DNA of 64,000 nucleotides. Source: Mercurialis annua (Eukaryota > Streptophyta > Magnoliopsida > Malpighiales > Euphorbiaceae). The translations under genes were made by a program, and so were the position numbers. The stretch is taken from the NCBI RefSeq assembly GCF_937616625.2, contig NC_065573.1:10927001-10991000 (forward strand), written 5' to 3'. This document shows, piece by piece, positions 12,458-25,600 of the stretch (positions are counted from its first letter, which is position 1; every line of letters begins with the position of its first letter). Under the pieces are notes generated by a model. That model was given only the letters and a program-made list of their open reading frames with translations. It was not told the origin of the DNA and did not search any database.

Positions 12458-15400
12458 TGAAAATATGAAACGTTTGGATTGGTTTCGTAACGTTTTAAAC
12501 GTTTGGTTTTGTTTCGTAACTTGTGTAAACGTTTGTCTTAAATCGCTAAAAAGGTGAAACGTTTGGATTTGTTTCGTAACGTTTGTAAACATTTGGCTTA
12601 AATCGCTAAAAAGGGGAAACGGTTGGATTAGTTTCGTTACCTTTGTAAACGTTTGGCTTAAATTGCTAAAAAGATGAAACGCTTGGATTTTTTTCGTAAC
12701 GTTTGTAAACGTTTGGCTTAAATTGATTAAACGGTGAAAAGCTTGGACTTGTTTCGTAACGTTTGTAAACGTTTTGCTTAAATTGCTAAAAAGGTGAACA
12801 ATTTGGATTTTTTCGTAACCTTTTTAAACGTTTGGCTTAAATCGCTAAAAAGGTGAAACGTATGGATATTTTTCGTAACCTTTGTAAACGTTCGGCTTAA
12901 ATCGCTTAAAAGGCTAAATGTTTGGATTTGTTACGTAACGTTTGTAAACGTTTGACTTAAATCGCTAAAAAGGTGAAACGGTTGGATTTGTTTCGTAACG
13001 TTTATCAACGTTTGGCTTAAATTGCTAAAAAGGTGAAACGCTTGGATTTGTTTCGTAATTTTTGTATACGTTTGGCTTAAATTGATAAAAAGGTGAAACG
13101 CTTGGTTTTCTTTTGTAATGTTGGTAAACGATTGGCTTAAATCGCTAAAAATGTGAAACGTTTGGATTTATTTCGTACCGTTATAAACGTTTGGTTTAAT
13201 TTCATAACGTTTCTAAACGTTTGGCTTAAATCGCTAAAAAGGTGAAATGTTTATATTTGTTTCGTAGCATTCGTAAACGTTTGGCATAAATTGCTAAAAA
13301 GGTGCAACGTTTGGCTTAAATCGCAAAAACGGTTAAATGTATTGATTTGTTTCATATCGTTTGTAAATGTTTGGCTTAATTCGCTAAAAATGTGAAGCGT
13401 TTGGATTTGTTTCATAACCTTTGTAAACATTTGGCTTAAATTGCTAAAAAGGTGAAACGCTTTGATTTATTTCGTAACGTTTTATACGTTTAGCTTAAAT
13501 TGCTAAAAAGGAGAAACGCTTGGATTTGTTTCGTAACCTTTGTAAACGTTTGGCTTAAATTGCTAAAAAGGTGAAACGTTTGGATTTGTTTCGTAGGGTT
13601 TATAAACGTTTGACATAAATCGCTAAAAAGGTGATAAGTTTGCAATTTTTTTGTACCGTTTGCCTTAAATCGCTAAAACGGTTAAACGTTTCAATTTGTT
13701 TCGTAACGTTTGTAAACGTTTGGGTTTAAATTGCTAAAAAGGTGGAAACTCTTGGTTTCGTTTCATAACCTTTGTAAACGTTTGGCTTAAATTGCTAAAT
13801 AAGTGAAACGCTTGGTTTTGTTTCGTAATTTGAAAATATTTGGCTTAAATTGTTAAAAATGGGAAACGTTTGGATTTCTTTCGTAACGTTTGTAAACATT
13901 TGGCTTTAATCGCTAAAAAGGTGAAACGTTTGGATTTGTTTCGTAATGTTTGTAAACGTTTGGTTTAAATCGCTAAAAAGGTGAAACATTTGTATTTGTT
14001 TCGTAACGTTTGGCTTGGATTGCTAAAATGAGGAAACGTTTAAATTTGTTTCGTAGCGTTTGTAAACGTTTGGCTTACATAGATAAAAAGGTGAAACGTT
14101 TGAATTTGTTTCGTACTGTTTGTAAACGTTCGACTTAAATCGCTAAAAAGGTGAAACGTTTGGATTTGTTTCGTAACGTTTGTAAACGTTAGGCGTTAAC
14201 TGCTCAAAAGGTGAAATGCTTGGATTTGTTTCGTATCGTTTGTAAACGTTTGGCTTAAATTGCTAAAAAGGTGAAACGCTTGGATTTGTTTCGTAACGAT
14301 TGTAAACGTTTAGCTTAAATTTCTCAAAAGGTGAAACATTTGGATTTGTCTCATAACCATTGTAAACATTTGGCTTTAATCGCTAAAATGGTGAAACGTT
14401 TGGATTTTTTTCGTAACGTTTGTAAACGTTTGACTTAAATTGCTAAAAAGGTGAAACGCTTGGATTTATTTCGTAACGTTTGTAATCGTTTGGCTTAAAT
14501 TGCTAACAAGGTGAAATGCTTCGAGTTGTTTTGTAATATTTGTAAACGTTTGACTTAAATTGCTAAAAAGGTGAAACGTTTGGATTGTTTCGTAACGTTT
14601 GTAAACGTTTGGCTTCAATCGCTAAAAAGGTGAAACGTTTGGATTTGTTTCGTACCGTTTGTAGACGTTTAACTTAAATCGCTAAACAGGTGAAATGTTT
14701 GGATTTGTTTTGTAACGTTTGTAAACGTTTGCCTTAAATTGCTAACAAGGTGAAATGGTTGGATTTGTTTTGTAATGTTTGTAAACATTTGACTTAAATT
14801 GCTAAAAAGCTGAAACGCTTAGTTTTTTTCCGTAACGTTTGTAAACGTTTTACTTAAATTGCTAAAAATGGGAAACGTTTGGATTTGTTTCGTAACGTTT
14901 GTAAACATTTGGCTTCAATCGCTAAAAAGGTGAAACGTTTGGATTTTTTCGTAACGTTTGGCATAAATCGCTAAAAAGGTTAAACGTTTCGATTTGTTTT
15001 GTAACGTTTTAAACGTTTGGCTTAAATCGCTAAAAAGGGGAAACACTTTGATTTGTTTCATAACGTTTGTGAACGTTCGGCTTAAATTGCTAAAAAGGTG
15101 AAACGTTTGGTTTTGTTTCGTAACGTTTGTAAATGTTCGACATAAAACACTAAAAAGGGGAAACGTTTGGATTTGTTTCGTAATCTTCGTAAACGCTTGG
15201 CTTAAATTGCTGAAAAGGTGAAACACTTGGATTTATTTTGTAACATTTGTAAACGTTTGGCTTAAATTCCTAAAAATGTGAAACGCTTGGATTTTTTTTC
15301 GGAATGTTTGTAAACTTTTGGCTTAAATTGATAAAAAGGTGAACTGTTTGGATTTGTTTTGTAACGTTTGTAAACGCTTGGCTTAAATTGCTAAAAAGGT

Positions 15401-16379
15401 GAAACGCTTGTTTTTTTTTCGTAACTTTTGTAAACGTTTGGCTTAAATCTCTAAAAATGTGAAACGTTTGGATTTGTTTCATAACGTTTTAAACGTTTGG
15501 TTTTGTTTCGTAACTTTTTTAAACTTTTGGCTTAAATAGCTAATAAGGCGAAACGTTTGAATTTGTTTCGCAACGTTTGGCATAAATTGCTAAAAAGGCA
15601 AAACGTTTGGATTTATTTTTTAACGTTTTTAAATGTTTTGCTTAAATCACTAAAAAGGTGAAACGTTTGGATTTGTTTCGTAACGTTTGTAAACGTTTGG
15701 CTTAAATCGCTAAAAAGGTGAAACGTTTGGATTTGTTTCGTAACGTTTGGCTTAAATCGCCAAAAAGGTGAAATGCTTGGATTTGTTTCGTAACGTTTGT
15801 AAACGATTGGATTAAATTGCTAAAAGGGGAAACACTTGGATTTGTGTCCTAACGTTTGTTAACGTTTGGCTTAAATTGCTAAAAAGGTGAAACATTTGGA
15901 TTTGTTTTGTAACCTTTGTAAACGTTTAGCTTAAATCGCTAAAAAGGTGAAACGTTTGGATTTGTTTCGTAACGTTTGTAAATATTTGGCTTAAATCACT
16001 AAAAAGGTAAAACGTTTGGGTTTGTTTCGTAATGTTTGTATACGTTTTGCTTCAATCGCTAAAAAGGTGAAACTTTTGGATTTATTTCGTAACGATTGTA
16101 AACGTTTGGCATAAATCTAAAAAAAGTTGAAATGTCTGGATTTGTTTCGTAACGTTTTAAACGTTCGGCTTAAATCGCTAAAATGCGGAAACATTTGGAT
16201 TTGTTTCGTAACGTTTGTAAACATTTGGCTTAAATTGCTAAAAAGGGGAAATGTTTGGTTCTGTTTCGTAACGTTTGTAAAGGTTCGGCTAATATCGCTA
16301 AAAAGGTGAAACTTTTGGATTTGTTTCGTAACGTTTGTATACTTTTGGCTTAAATTGCTAAAAAGGTGAAACAATTGGA

Positions 16380-16740
16380 CACTACATAAAAACAAGCGAT
16401 TTGTGACGGACAAATCCGTCACAAACTGCCATTTGTGACGGATTTGTGACGGATTTTTGTCCGTCATCATTTTGGCGTCACTAGTAATTTGTAACGGAAA
16501 ATGAAATCCGTCAAAAATATATGACGGATTTTTGATTGAAAATGCCGTCACAAAAGGCATTGGTTAACATAAAAGAATCCGTCACAAATTTTGTGACGGT
16601 ATTTTCCGTCACAATTTTGTGAGGGATTTGTGACAGATTCATTTAGTGATGGATTATTCCGTCACTAATCCGTCACTTAGTTAGTGAGGATTTTTAATGG
16701 ATTCATTTAGTGACGAATTTCAGTAATTCGTCACTATATT
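16380..16740. repeat. CACTA left terminal and subterminal repeats
   Basis: At least ten copies of GTGACGG or its complement CCGTCAC, with one-base variants, occur in about 350 bp. They include back-to-back inverted pairs such as GTGACGGACAAATCCGTCAC near 16412. In plant CACTA elements this zone is bound by the TNPA-type protein and is needed for excision. Some copies have lost the CpG (GTGATGG), consistent with methylation decay. Confidence 0.8.
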
Positions 16741-19069
16741 TTTAATGGACATCTTCTATTTCTTGTAAATGATATATTAAGATTATTACTATAATAAATG
16801 CAATAGATATTTAAGATTATGTAATTATAAACAACTACTTGCGAAAGAAAATATAAATGTAATTGTAGCTACTCATTTATTTGAAAAGAACATAATTTAC
16901 ATAGTAGTGCTTATAAATATATAGTACAAAGGTTACATAACACAAAAATAATACAAAACCTAATACTGCAAAGGAGGAGCTGCTGGTGATGCATCGGTAT
17001 AGCAAAATTAATCTTGGTGATGTGGTGTATTAAGAGTATTTCAATGATCAAAATTGTTTATTGCTGAACAAATGAGTAGCGTGGAGGTGGTGGTAGTTGT
17101 ACCTTACAACACATTTTCTTGTCGGATTTCGTCTAAGAAACACGATGTTTCCAATTACGCTCCTACCTTACGACACATAAAAAATAACTTCAGTAAGCTT
17201 CTATAATGCACAATAGTATACATTTCCATGAATTAATTTAGTGAATTTTTTTTCCACCTGTAGCTTCTATCATGCACACAAGTATACACTTACAAGAATA
17301 AGACTATCACAATTACTATTATTATATTTTATATAGCTACAAGTATAAGTAATTCACCGTTTGGCAGTCAATATAAGCTTGAAGAACATTTGAATATGTA
17401 CAGAAATCAATTTACTCTTTTCATAAGATGACGATTTACATTGAATATGTAATTTTCAAGCTAGACGTTCTTAAAATTTTGCAATTCAAATGAATTAACT
17501 TACCAAAGTGGAATGGCTTTCCCAACCAAGATCTCTTGGAATACTAGTCTGAATATACCATCAAACTTCAAAGCTAAGAATGTGATACTTGGCTATATTG
17601 TTGCTTCAATGAAAGTTTATTAGAAAATAACATTATCATTAATAAGTCAAATTTACAGTACTATACTGATGCCATAAAAAATGAGCATGTTTGTAAACCA
17701 TTTCCTTACTCCTAACATGAAGATAATAAGCTTTTATATTGTCATGAGTAAGAAACTGAACCAGCTCCATAGAAAATTGCAGCAAATGTAACTGAATAAA
17801 GGAGGTAAAAAAGACAGCTATAAGAGAACTTTCTTGTCTCTAATGATGAAATTTTAACAGTGGTCATCTTTTAAGCATATTTTATGGAATTATTTCTAAG
17901 AGCTACAGTTATAGAGTTCGAATGCACACAGTAGTAGCCAAACTGAAAGCAACATCAAAAATACAAAAACAGAACTATTTAAAACAGAGTAGAGATTGAT
18001 TTGCAATACATATAGCATAACTGCATATAAAGAATGCATAATTACTACTCCGAGCTGCTAAACAGCGGACTTGAAACGTCGTGGCAGCATAACTGATAAC
18101 CGTAGCGCATACAATAAAAAGGGTTTGAACATTTAAACTGCAATACATATAACACAACTGAATATAACGAATGCATAATGACTACTCTAAGCTGCAAAAC
18201 TGCAGACTTGAAGAATAAAATATTATGTTTTCACTGGAGCATATCACATTAAGCTGAACCTAATCAAAATAAAAGAATGAACATTCTTTCGTTCCATGCA
18301 ATTCAAAGCTCTAAAAGTTATAAAGTGTCCATACAACCATTTAAAAAAGCTGCAACTGAAAATGAGTACTCAACGTGGTTCAAATTTGAAATGTTTAATC
18401 TAATAGATCACTTTACCTTGTTTCATATTTTCAAAGTCATGATCCAAATACTATATATATTACTTATATTAGACATGTTTATTAGTAGGTAGGATAAAGT
18501 TCGAATTGGTTTGTGATTGCATATATCCAATTTAGTGCACATGGAGGCTAAACAAGTAGTGTTCCACTGCAATTCTAATACAATAAAATTACCACTACAG
18601 AATTGGGCAATCAAAGAATTGATTAGACAATAGATAATGATTATTATAACTCAAGAGCACAACAAATGTTGACAGAATGAAAGAGCATAAAATTTACAAT
18701 TAAAAACATCAGTTCAGTATACATTTAACTAAATTAAATGCAACATAAAAATTAGAAAATGTAGTTTTAATGAAAATCAAGAAAATAAATAGATAAACCA
18801 GCAAATAAAAAAGACCTAATACTTATGCTTAACACAATCAAACCCACCTCTAAATCAGTAACACTTAATAACAATCAAACAAACTTCTAAATTAGTAACA
18901 GCTAAACACCATTTCTACCTAATGGTAAAATCAATAGAAAATAACATATTAGGGAGTGAGAGTTGTATTGACGGAGAACAAAATGGTGACAATCAGAAGG
19001 CAAAAATAAAAAGGAGAACACTACAATAATAAGCCAAATTGTTAGATGAGGACAAGTAGAATATCTTAC
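16741..19069. other. CACTA interior, no recognisable coding sequence
   Basis: AT-rich sequence. I found no transposase motifs and no open frame above about 70 codons that looks protein-like on either strand. It contains one direct repeat (separate entry). The interior may include introns and 3' exons of the captured gene annotated at 19070-19385, but I could not identify further exons with confidence. Confidence 0.5.
18002..18212. repeat. About 74-bp imperfect direct repeat, period about 137 bp
   Basis: The segments 18002-18075 and 18139-18212 share TGCAATACATAT, GAATGCATAAT, ACTACTC and the end GGACTTGAA/AGACTTGAA, with roughly 80% identity by eye. They lie inside the CACTA interior. The origin of the repeat is unknown. 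Confidence 0.6.
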
Positions 19070-19385
19070 ATGAAAAATCAACGGTGTCGACATAAATAGG
19101 ACGCGCTTCCATCATTTCTTCACCTGAACTTTCAACTACATAAACACGAAAGAAATTAAAACGCGAAAGAAATTAAAATACGAAACTAGACAACTCTAAA
19201 TCAATAAAAGAAGACCTCATTTCACCAGAAGATTGAGGATAAGAGTAACGAGCAACAAAACGAGCTGCCAGTCCGTTGAGGGTTCCACATAGAGCGGATG
19301 ACCACGCCAACCGATCTAGCTCGTAATACGTAGTGAAATCAGTAAAACAATTTTCAGATCCGTACTGGTGACTGTCCATTTCCAT
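19070..19385 (-). pseudogene. Candidate captured host-gene fragment (two exons) inside the CACTA element
   Basis: On the minus strand an ATG at 19385 opens a frame of 53 codons (19385-19226). It is rich in Tyr, Ser and aromatic residues, with the key stretches MDSHQYGSENCF, YELDRLAWSS and ARFVARYSYPQ. It ends at a GT donor (19225-19224). A 102-nt intron ends in TTCAG (AG at 19125-19124). A second exon, 19123-19070, continues the same frame (GEEMMEARPIYVDTVDF) up to a good donor, CAT|GTAAGA. Codon use and composition differ from the AT-rich surroundings. A telobox-like AACCCTAA lies upstream on the minus strand (near 19515), as in many plant 5' regions. I do not recognise the family. Capture of gene pieces by CACTA elements is well known; the exon structure here is inferred from splice-like signals only. 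Confidence 0.4.
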
Positions 19386-19562
19386 CCTTTGAAGCGAATG
19401 GATTGAGGTTTGACCGAATTTCAGTCTCTAGGATTTGATTTCAGTCTCAACAAAAGAAAAACGACTGCAGTAATAGAAGAGGATTAGTTTGGTTTTTTCT
19501 TTCTAAGAAAATTAGGGTTGTTCTAAAGGACATAATATACATTATTTAATTGTTATGAAGTT

Positions 19563-19819
19563 GTTTGTAACGGCCCGGTACGTTAAAAAATATTGTAACG
19601 GACATGTCCGTCACTAGTCCATCAGAAATTAAAAAATTAGTGATGGAATTATAATCCATCACTAATTTGTGACAAATTTATGATGAAAAAGTCCATCATA
19701 AATTGTGACAAAAAATTGTGACAAATTTTTCTTTTCGTCACAAACCTATTAATCCCTCACTAATCCGTCACTATTGTGACAGATTTTTTCCGTCACAAAC
19801 TGACTGTTTTTTAGTAGTG
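19563..19819. repeat. CACTA right subterminal repeats and terminal inverted repeat
   Basis: Repeated CCGTCAC, GTGACA and CATCACTAA words occur in both orientations, mirroring the left end and finishing CTGTTTTTTAGTAGTG. The two outer ends match over about 13 of the first 15 bases. The right side has more decayed copies (CCATCAC, TGTGACAAA) than the left. Confidence 0.8.
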
Positions 19820-21079
19820 TGGATTTGTTTCGTAACGTTAGTAAACGTTTGGCTTAAATTGCTAAAAAGGCCAAACGTTTGGATTTTTTTGTAATGTTTG
19901 TAAACGTTTGGCTTAAATCGCTAAAAAGGTGAAACGTTTGGATTTTTTTTAGTAAAGTTTGTAAACTTTTGGCTTAAATCGCAAAAAAGGTTAAACGTTT
20001 AGATTTGTTTTGTAACGTTTGTAAACGTTTCGCATAAATTGCTAAAAAGGTGAAACGTTTTGATTTGTTCGTGACGTTTGTAAACGTTTGGCTTAAATCG
20101 CTAAGCAGGGGAAAGGTTTGGATTTGTTTCGTAACTTTGTAAACGTTTGGCTTAAATTTCTAAAAAGGTGAAACCTTGGATTTGTTTCGTAACGTTTGTA
20201 AACGTTTGGCTTAAATTGCTAAAAAGATGAAAAGCTTGGATTTGTTTCGTAACTTTTTTAAACGTTTGGCATAAATTTCTAAAAAGGTGAAACGCTTGGA
20301 TTTGTTTCGTAACATTTGTAAACGTTTGGCTTAAATTGCTAAAAAGGTGAAACGCTTTGATTTGTTTCGTAACGTTTGTAAACGTTTGGCTTAAATTGCT
20401 AAAAAGGTGAAACATTTGGATTTGTTTTGTAACCTTTGTAAACGTTTGGCTTAAATCGCAAAAAAGGTGAAAATTTGTTTCATAAAATTTTAAACGTTTG
20501 TCTTAAATCGCTAAAATGGGGAAACGTTTGGATTTGTTTCGTACCGTTTGTAAGCGTACGGCTTAAATCGCTAAAAAGATGAAATGTCTGGTTTTGTTTT
20601 ATAACGTTTTACTTAAATTGTTATAAAGGTGAAACGCTTGGATTTGTTTCGTAACGTTTCTAAACGTTTGGCTTAAATTGCTAAAAAGGTGAAACGCTGG
20701 GATTTGCTTCGTAACGTTTGTAAACTTTTGGTTTTGTTTCGTAACGTTTGGATTTGTTTCGTAACGTTAGTAAACGTATCTCTTAAATCGCTAAAAGGAT
20801 GAAACGTTTGGATTTGTTGCGCAACGTTTATAACCATTTGGCTTAAATTGCTAAAAAGGTGAAACGCTTTGATTTGTTTTGTAACATTTTAATCATTTGG
20901 TTTTGTTTCATAATGTTTGTAAACGTTTGGCATTAATCGCAAAAAAGCTGAAACGTCGTGTTTTGCTTTGTAACGTTTGTAAACGTTTGGCTTAATTCGC
21001 TAAAAAGTTGAAATGTTTTGATTTGTTTCGTAACGGTTGTTAACGTTTGGCTTAAATCGCTAAAAAGGTGAAACGTTTG

Positions 21080-24000
21080 GATTTATTTCATAACGTTTTT
21101 AAACGTTTGGCTTAAATCGCTAAAAAGATGAAACGTTTGGATGTGTTTCGTAATGTTTGTAATATTTTGGCTTAAATCGCTAAAAAGGTGAAACGTTTGG
21201 ATTTGTTTCATAACTTGTGTAAACATTTGGCTTAAATTGCTAAAAAGGTGAAACGTTTGGATTTGTTTCATAACGTCTGTAAACGTTTGGCTTAAATCGC
21301 TAAAACGGTTAAACATATGGTTTTATTTCGTAACGTTTGTAAATGTTTGGCTTAAATCGCTAAAAAGATGAAACGTTTGGATTTGTTTTGTATTGTTTGT
21401 AAGCGTTTGTTTTAAATGGCTAAAAAGGTGAAACGTTTGGATTTGTGTCGTAACGTTTGTAAACGTTTGGCTTCAATCGCTAAAATGGTGAAACGTTTGG
21501 CTTAAATTGCTAAAAAGATAAAACGTTTGGATTTTTTTGTAACGTTGGCAAACGTTTGGCTTAAATCGCTAATATGGGCAAACATTTGAATTTGTTTCGT
21601 AAGGTTTGTAAACGTTTAGCTTAAATTGCTAAAAAATGTGAAACTTTTGGATTTGTTTTGAAATTTGTATAAACGTTTGGCTTAAATCGCTAAAAAGGGA
21701 AACGTTTGGTTTTGATTCTTAACGTTTGTAAAACGTTTGGCTTAAATCGCTAAAAAAGTGAAACGTTTGGATTTGTTTTGTTATGTTTATAAACGTTTGG
21801 CTTAAATTGCAAAAAAGGTGAAACGCATGCCTTTGTTTCGTAACACTTCTAAACGTTTGGCTTTGTTTCGTAACGTTTGTAAAACGTTTGGCTTAAATCA
21901 CTTAAAATGTGAAACGTTTTGATTTGTTTCGTAACGTTTTAAACGTTTGGTTTAGTTCCGTAACGTTTGTAAACATCTGGCTTAAATTGCTAAAAATATG
22001 AAACGTTTGGATTTGTTTTGTACCATTTATAAACTTTTGGCTTAAATCGCTAAAAAGGTGAAACGTTTGGTTTTGTTTCGTAACGTTTGTAAACGTTTGG
22101 CTTAAATCGCTACAAATGGGAAACGTTTGGATTTGTTTCGTAATGTTTGTAAACGTTTGGCTTAAATCGCTAAGAAGGTGAAAAGTTTGGATTTGTTTCG
22201 TAACGTTTATAAATGTTTGGCTTAAATCGCAAAAAAGGTGAAACGTTTGGATTTGTTTTATAACGTTTGTAAACGTTTGGCTTAAATCGCAACAAAAGGT
22301 GAAATGTTTGGATTTGTTTCGTAACATTTGTAAATGTTTGGTTTAAATCGCTAAAAAAGTGAAACACTTAGATCTGTTTCGTAACGTTTGGCTTAAATCG
22401 CTATAAAGGTGAAACGTTTTTAACATTTGGATTTGTTTCGTAACATTTGTAAACGTTTGGCTTAAATTGCTAAAAAGTTGAAACACTTGGATTTGCTTCG
22501 TAAAGTTTGTAAACTTTATTTTTGTTTCGTAACGTTTGGATTTGTTTCGTAACGTTTGTAAACGTATCGCTTAAATCGCTAAAAATATAAAACGCTTGGA
22601 TTTGTTTCGCAACGTTTATTAACATTTAGCTTAAATTGCTAAAAAGCTGAAACTCTTGGATTTTGTTTTGTAACGTTATAAATGTTTGGTTTTATTTCGT
22701 AATGTTTGTAAACGTTTGGCTTTAATCACAAAAAAGCTGAAACGTCCTGTTTTATTTCGTAACGTTTGTAAATGTTTGACTTAATTTCACTAAAAAGTTG
22801 AAACGTTTTGATTTGTTTCGTAACGGTTGTTAACGTTTGGCTTAAATCGCTAAAAAGGTGAACCGTTTGGATTTATTTCGTAGCGTATTTAAATGTTTGG
22901 CTTAAATCGCTAAAAAGATGAAACGCTTGGATTTGTTTCGTAATGTTTGTAATATTTTGGCTTAAATCGCTAAAAAGGTGAAACGTTTGGATTTGTTTCA
23001 TAACGTGTGTAAACATTTGGCTTAAATTGCTAAAAAGGTGAAACGTTTGGATTTGTTTCGTAACGTCTGTAAACGTTTGGCTTAAATCGCTAAAAAGGTT
23101 AAACGTTTGGTTTTGGTTCGTAACGTTTGTAAACGTTTGGCTTTAATCGCTAAAAATGTGAAACATTTGGATTTGTTTCGTAACGTTTGTAAGCGTTTAT
23201 TTTAAATAGCTAAAATGGTGAAACGTTTGGATTTGTGTCGTAACGTTTGGCTTAAATCGCTAAAATGGTGGAACGTTTGGCTTATATTGCTAAAAAGTGA
23301 AACATTTGGACTTATTTCGTAACATTTGCAAACGTTTGGCTTAAATCGCTAATATGGGGAAACATTTGGATTTGTTTCGTAAGGTTTGTAAACGTTTAGC
23401 TTAAATTGCTAAAAAATGTGAAACTTTTGGATTTGTTTTGAAATGTTTATAAACGTTTGGCTTAAATCGCTAAAAAGTGAAACGTTTGGTTTTGATTCGT
23501 AACGTTTATAAAACGTTTGGCTTAAATCGCTAAAAAAGGGAAACGTTTGGATTTGTTTTGTAACATTTATAAACGTTTGGCTTAAATTGCAAAAAAGGTG
23601 AAACGCATGGATTTGTTTCGTAACGCTTGTAAACGTTTGGCTTTGTTTCGTAACGTTTGTAAAATGTTTGGCTTAAATCGCTAAAAATGTGAAACGTTTT
23701 GATTTGTTTCGTATCGTTTTAAACGTTTGGTTTTGTTTCGTAACGTTTGTAAACGTCTGGCTTAAATTGCAAAAAAAGTGAAACGTTTGGATTTTTTTTG
23801 TAACATTTATAAACCTTTGGCTTAAATCGCTAAAAAGGTGAAACGTTTGGTTTTGTTTCGTAACGTTTGTAAACGTTTGGCTTAATTAGCTATAAAGGGG
23901 AAACATTTGGATTTGTTTCGTAATGTTTGTAAACGTTTCGCTTAAATCGCTAAGAGGTGAAAAGTTTGATTTTGTTTCGTAACGTTTATAAATGTTTGGC

Positions 24001-25600
24001 TTAAATCGCTAAAAAGGTGAAATGTTTGGATTTGTTTTGTAACGTTTGTAAACGTTTGGCTTAAATCGCAACAAAAGGTGAAATGTTTGGATTTGTTTCG
24101 TAACGTTTGTAGATGTTTGGTTTAAATCGCTAAAAAAGCGAAACACTTAGATTTGTTTCGTAAAGCTTGTAAACGTTTGGCTGAAATCGCTAAAAAGGTG
24201 AAACGTTTGATTTTTTTCGTATCGTTTGTAAACGTTTGGCTTAAAATGCTGAAAGGGTGAAATGCTTGGATTTGTTTCGTAACGTTTGTAAACCTTTGGC
24301 TTAAATTGCTAAAAAGGTGATACGTTTGGATTTGTTTCGTAGCGTTTGTAAACGTTTGGCTTAAATCGCTAAAAAGGTTAAACGTTTGGTTTTGGTTCGT
24401 AACGTTTGTAAACGTTTTGCTTTAATCGCTAAAAATGTGAAACATTTGGATTTGTTTCGTAACGTTTGTAAGCGTTTGTTTTAAATAGCTAAAATGGTGA
24501 AACGTTTGGATTTGTGTTGTAACGTTTGGCTTAAATCGCTAAAATGGTGAAACGTTTGGCTTAAATTGCTAAAAAGTGAAACATTTGGATTTATTTCGTA
24601 ACATTTGCAAACGTTTGGCTTAAATCGCTAATATGGGGAAACATTTGGATTTGTTTCGTAAGGTTTGTAAACGTTTAGCTTAAATTGCTAAAAAATGTGA
24701 AACTTTTGGATTTGTTTTGAAATGTTTATAAACGTTTGGCTTAAATCGCTAAAAAGTGAAATGTTTGGTTTTGATTCGTAATGTTTATAAAACGTTTGGC
24801 TTAAATCGCTAAAAAAGGGAAACGTTTGGATTTGTTTTGTAACGTTTATAAACGTTTGGCTTAAATTGCTAAAAAGGTGAAACGCATGGATTTGTTTCGT
24901 AACGCTTGTAAACATTTGGCTTTGTTTCGTAACGTTTGTAAAACGTTTGGCTTAAATCGCTAAAGATGTGACACGTTTTGATTTGTTTCGTAACGTTTTA
25001 AACGTTTGGTTTTGTTCCGTAACGTTTGTAAGCGTCTGGCTTAAATTGCTAAAAATGTGAAACTTTTGGATTTGTTTTGTAACATTTATAAACTTTTGGA
25101 TTAAATCGCTAAAAAGGTATAACGTTTGGTTTTGTTTCGTAACGTTTGTAAACGTTTGGCTTAAATCGCTACAAAGGTGAAACGTTTGGATTTGTTTCGT
25201 AACGTTTGTAAACGTTTGCCTTAAATCGCTAAGAAGGTGAAACGTTTGGATTTGTTTCGTAACGTTTCTAAATGTTTGGCTTAAATCGCTAAAAAGGTGA
25301 AATATTTGGATTTGTTTTGTAACGTTTGTAAATGTTTGGCTTAAATCGCAACAAAAGGTGAAATGTTAGGATTTATTTCGTAACGTTTGTAGATGTTTGG
25401 TTTAAATTGCTAAAAAAGTGAAACACTTAGATTTGTTTAGTAACGTTTGTAAACGTTTGGCTTAAATCGCTATAAAGGTGAAACGTCTGGTTTTATCTCG
25501 TAACGTATGTAAACGTTCAGATTAAATTGCTAAAAAGGTGAAATGCTTGGATTGGTTTCGTAACGTTTTAAACATTTGGATTTGTTTCGTAACATTTGTA
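21080..25600 (+). repeat. 1.3-1.8-kb higher-order repeat, three partial copies
   Basis: The series AATATGGG(G/C)AAACATTTG then TTTCGTAAGGTTTG then AAAAAATGTGAAACTTTTGG occurs near 21570, 23350 and 24630, at spacings of about 1780 and 1280 bp. The downstream landmark CGCAACAAAAGGTGAAATG follows each copy (about 22288, 24067 and 25347). The shorter interval reflects loss of about eight monomers. Confidence 0.75.

Larger units (their letters stand above)
1..16379 (+). repeat. 60-bp tandem satellite array, + orientation, block 1
   Basis: This is an uninterrupted head-to-tail array of a 60-bp monomer. Read on +, the consensus starts GTGAAACGTTTGGATTTG, passes through TTTCGTAACG, TTTGTAAACG and TTTGGCTTAAATCGC, and ends TAAAAAG. 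Most units are 59-61 bp. Common variants are a 1-bp shorter unit (GTTTGTAAACG becomes GTTTTAAACG) and units of about 30 bp where GGTTTTGTTTCG directly follows AAACGTTT. Divergence between neighbours is roughly 5-20% by eye, concentrated at CpG. There is no gene in this block; the long open frames are a by-product of a 60-bp (20-codon) period. Confidence 0.97.
16380..19819. mobile_element. Non-autonomous CACTA (En/Spm-type) DNA transposon
   Basis: The 3.44-kb element begins CACTACATAAAAACA and ends with the inverse of CACTACTAAAAAACA. It splits a satellite monomer. The satellite word TGGA sits on both sides (16376-16379 and 19820-19823), so the target duplication is 3-4 bp, compatible with the 3 bp usual for CACTA elements. 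Both ends carry many inverted and direct copies of TTTGTGACGG/CCGTCACAAA, the subterminal repeats to which CACTA transposases bind. No transposase-like protein could be read in the interior, so it is presumably mobilised in trans. Its insertion post-dates this part of the satellite array. Confidence 0.85.

Noticed and set aside
1..16379. Regularly repeated short units as a CRISPR array
   Set aside because: Repeats are directly tandem with no unique spacers between identical repeats, there are no cas genes, and the context is a plant genome.
16380..19819. PIF/Harbinger or hAT identity for the 3.44-kb element
   Set aside because: The ends are CACTAC rather than GGG/GGC, the duplication is TGGA rather than TTA/TAA or 8 bp, and the subterminal GTGACGG arrays are a CACTA hallmark.
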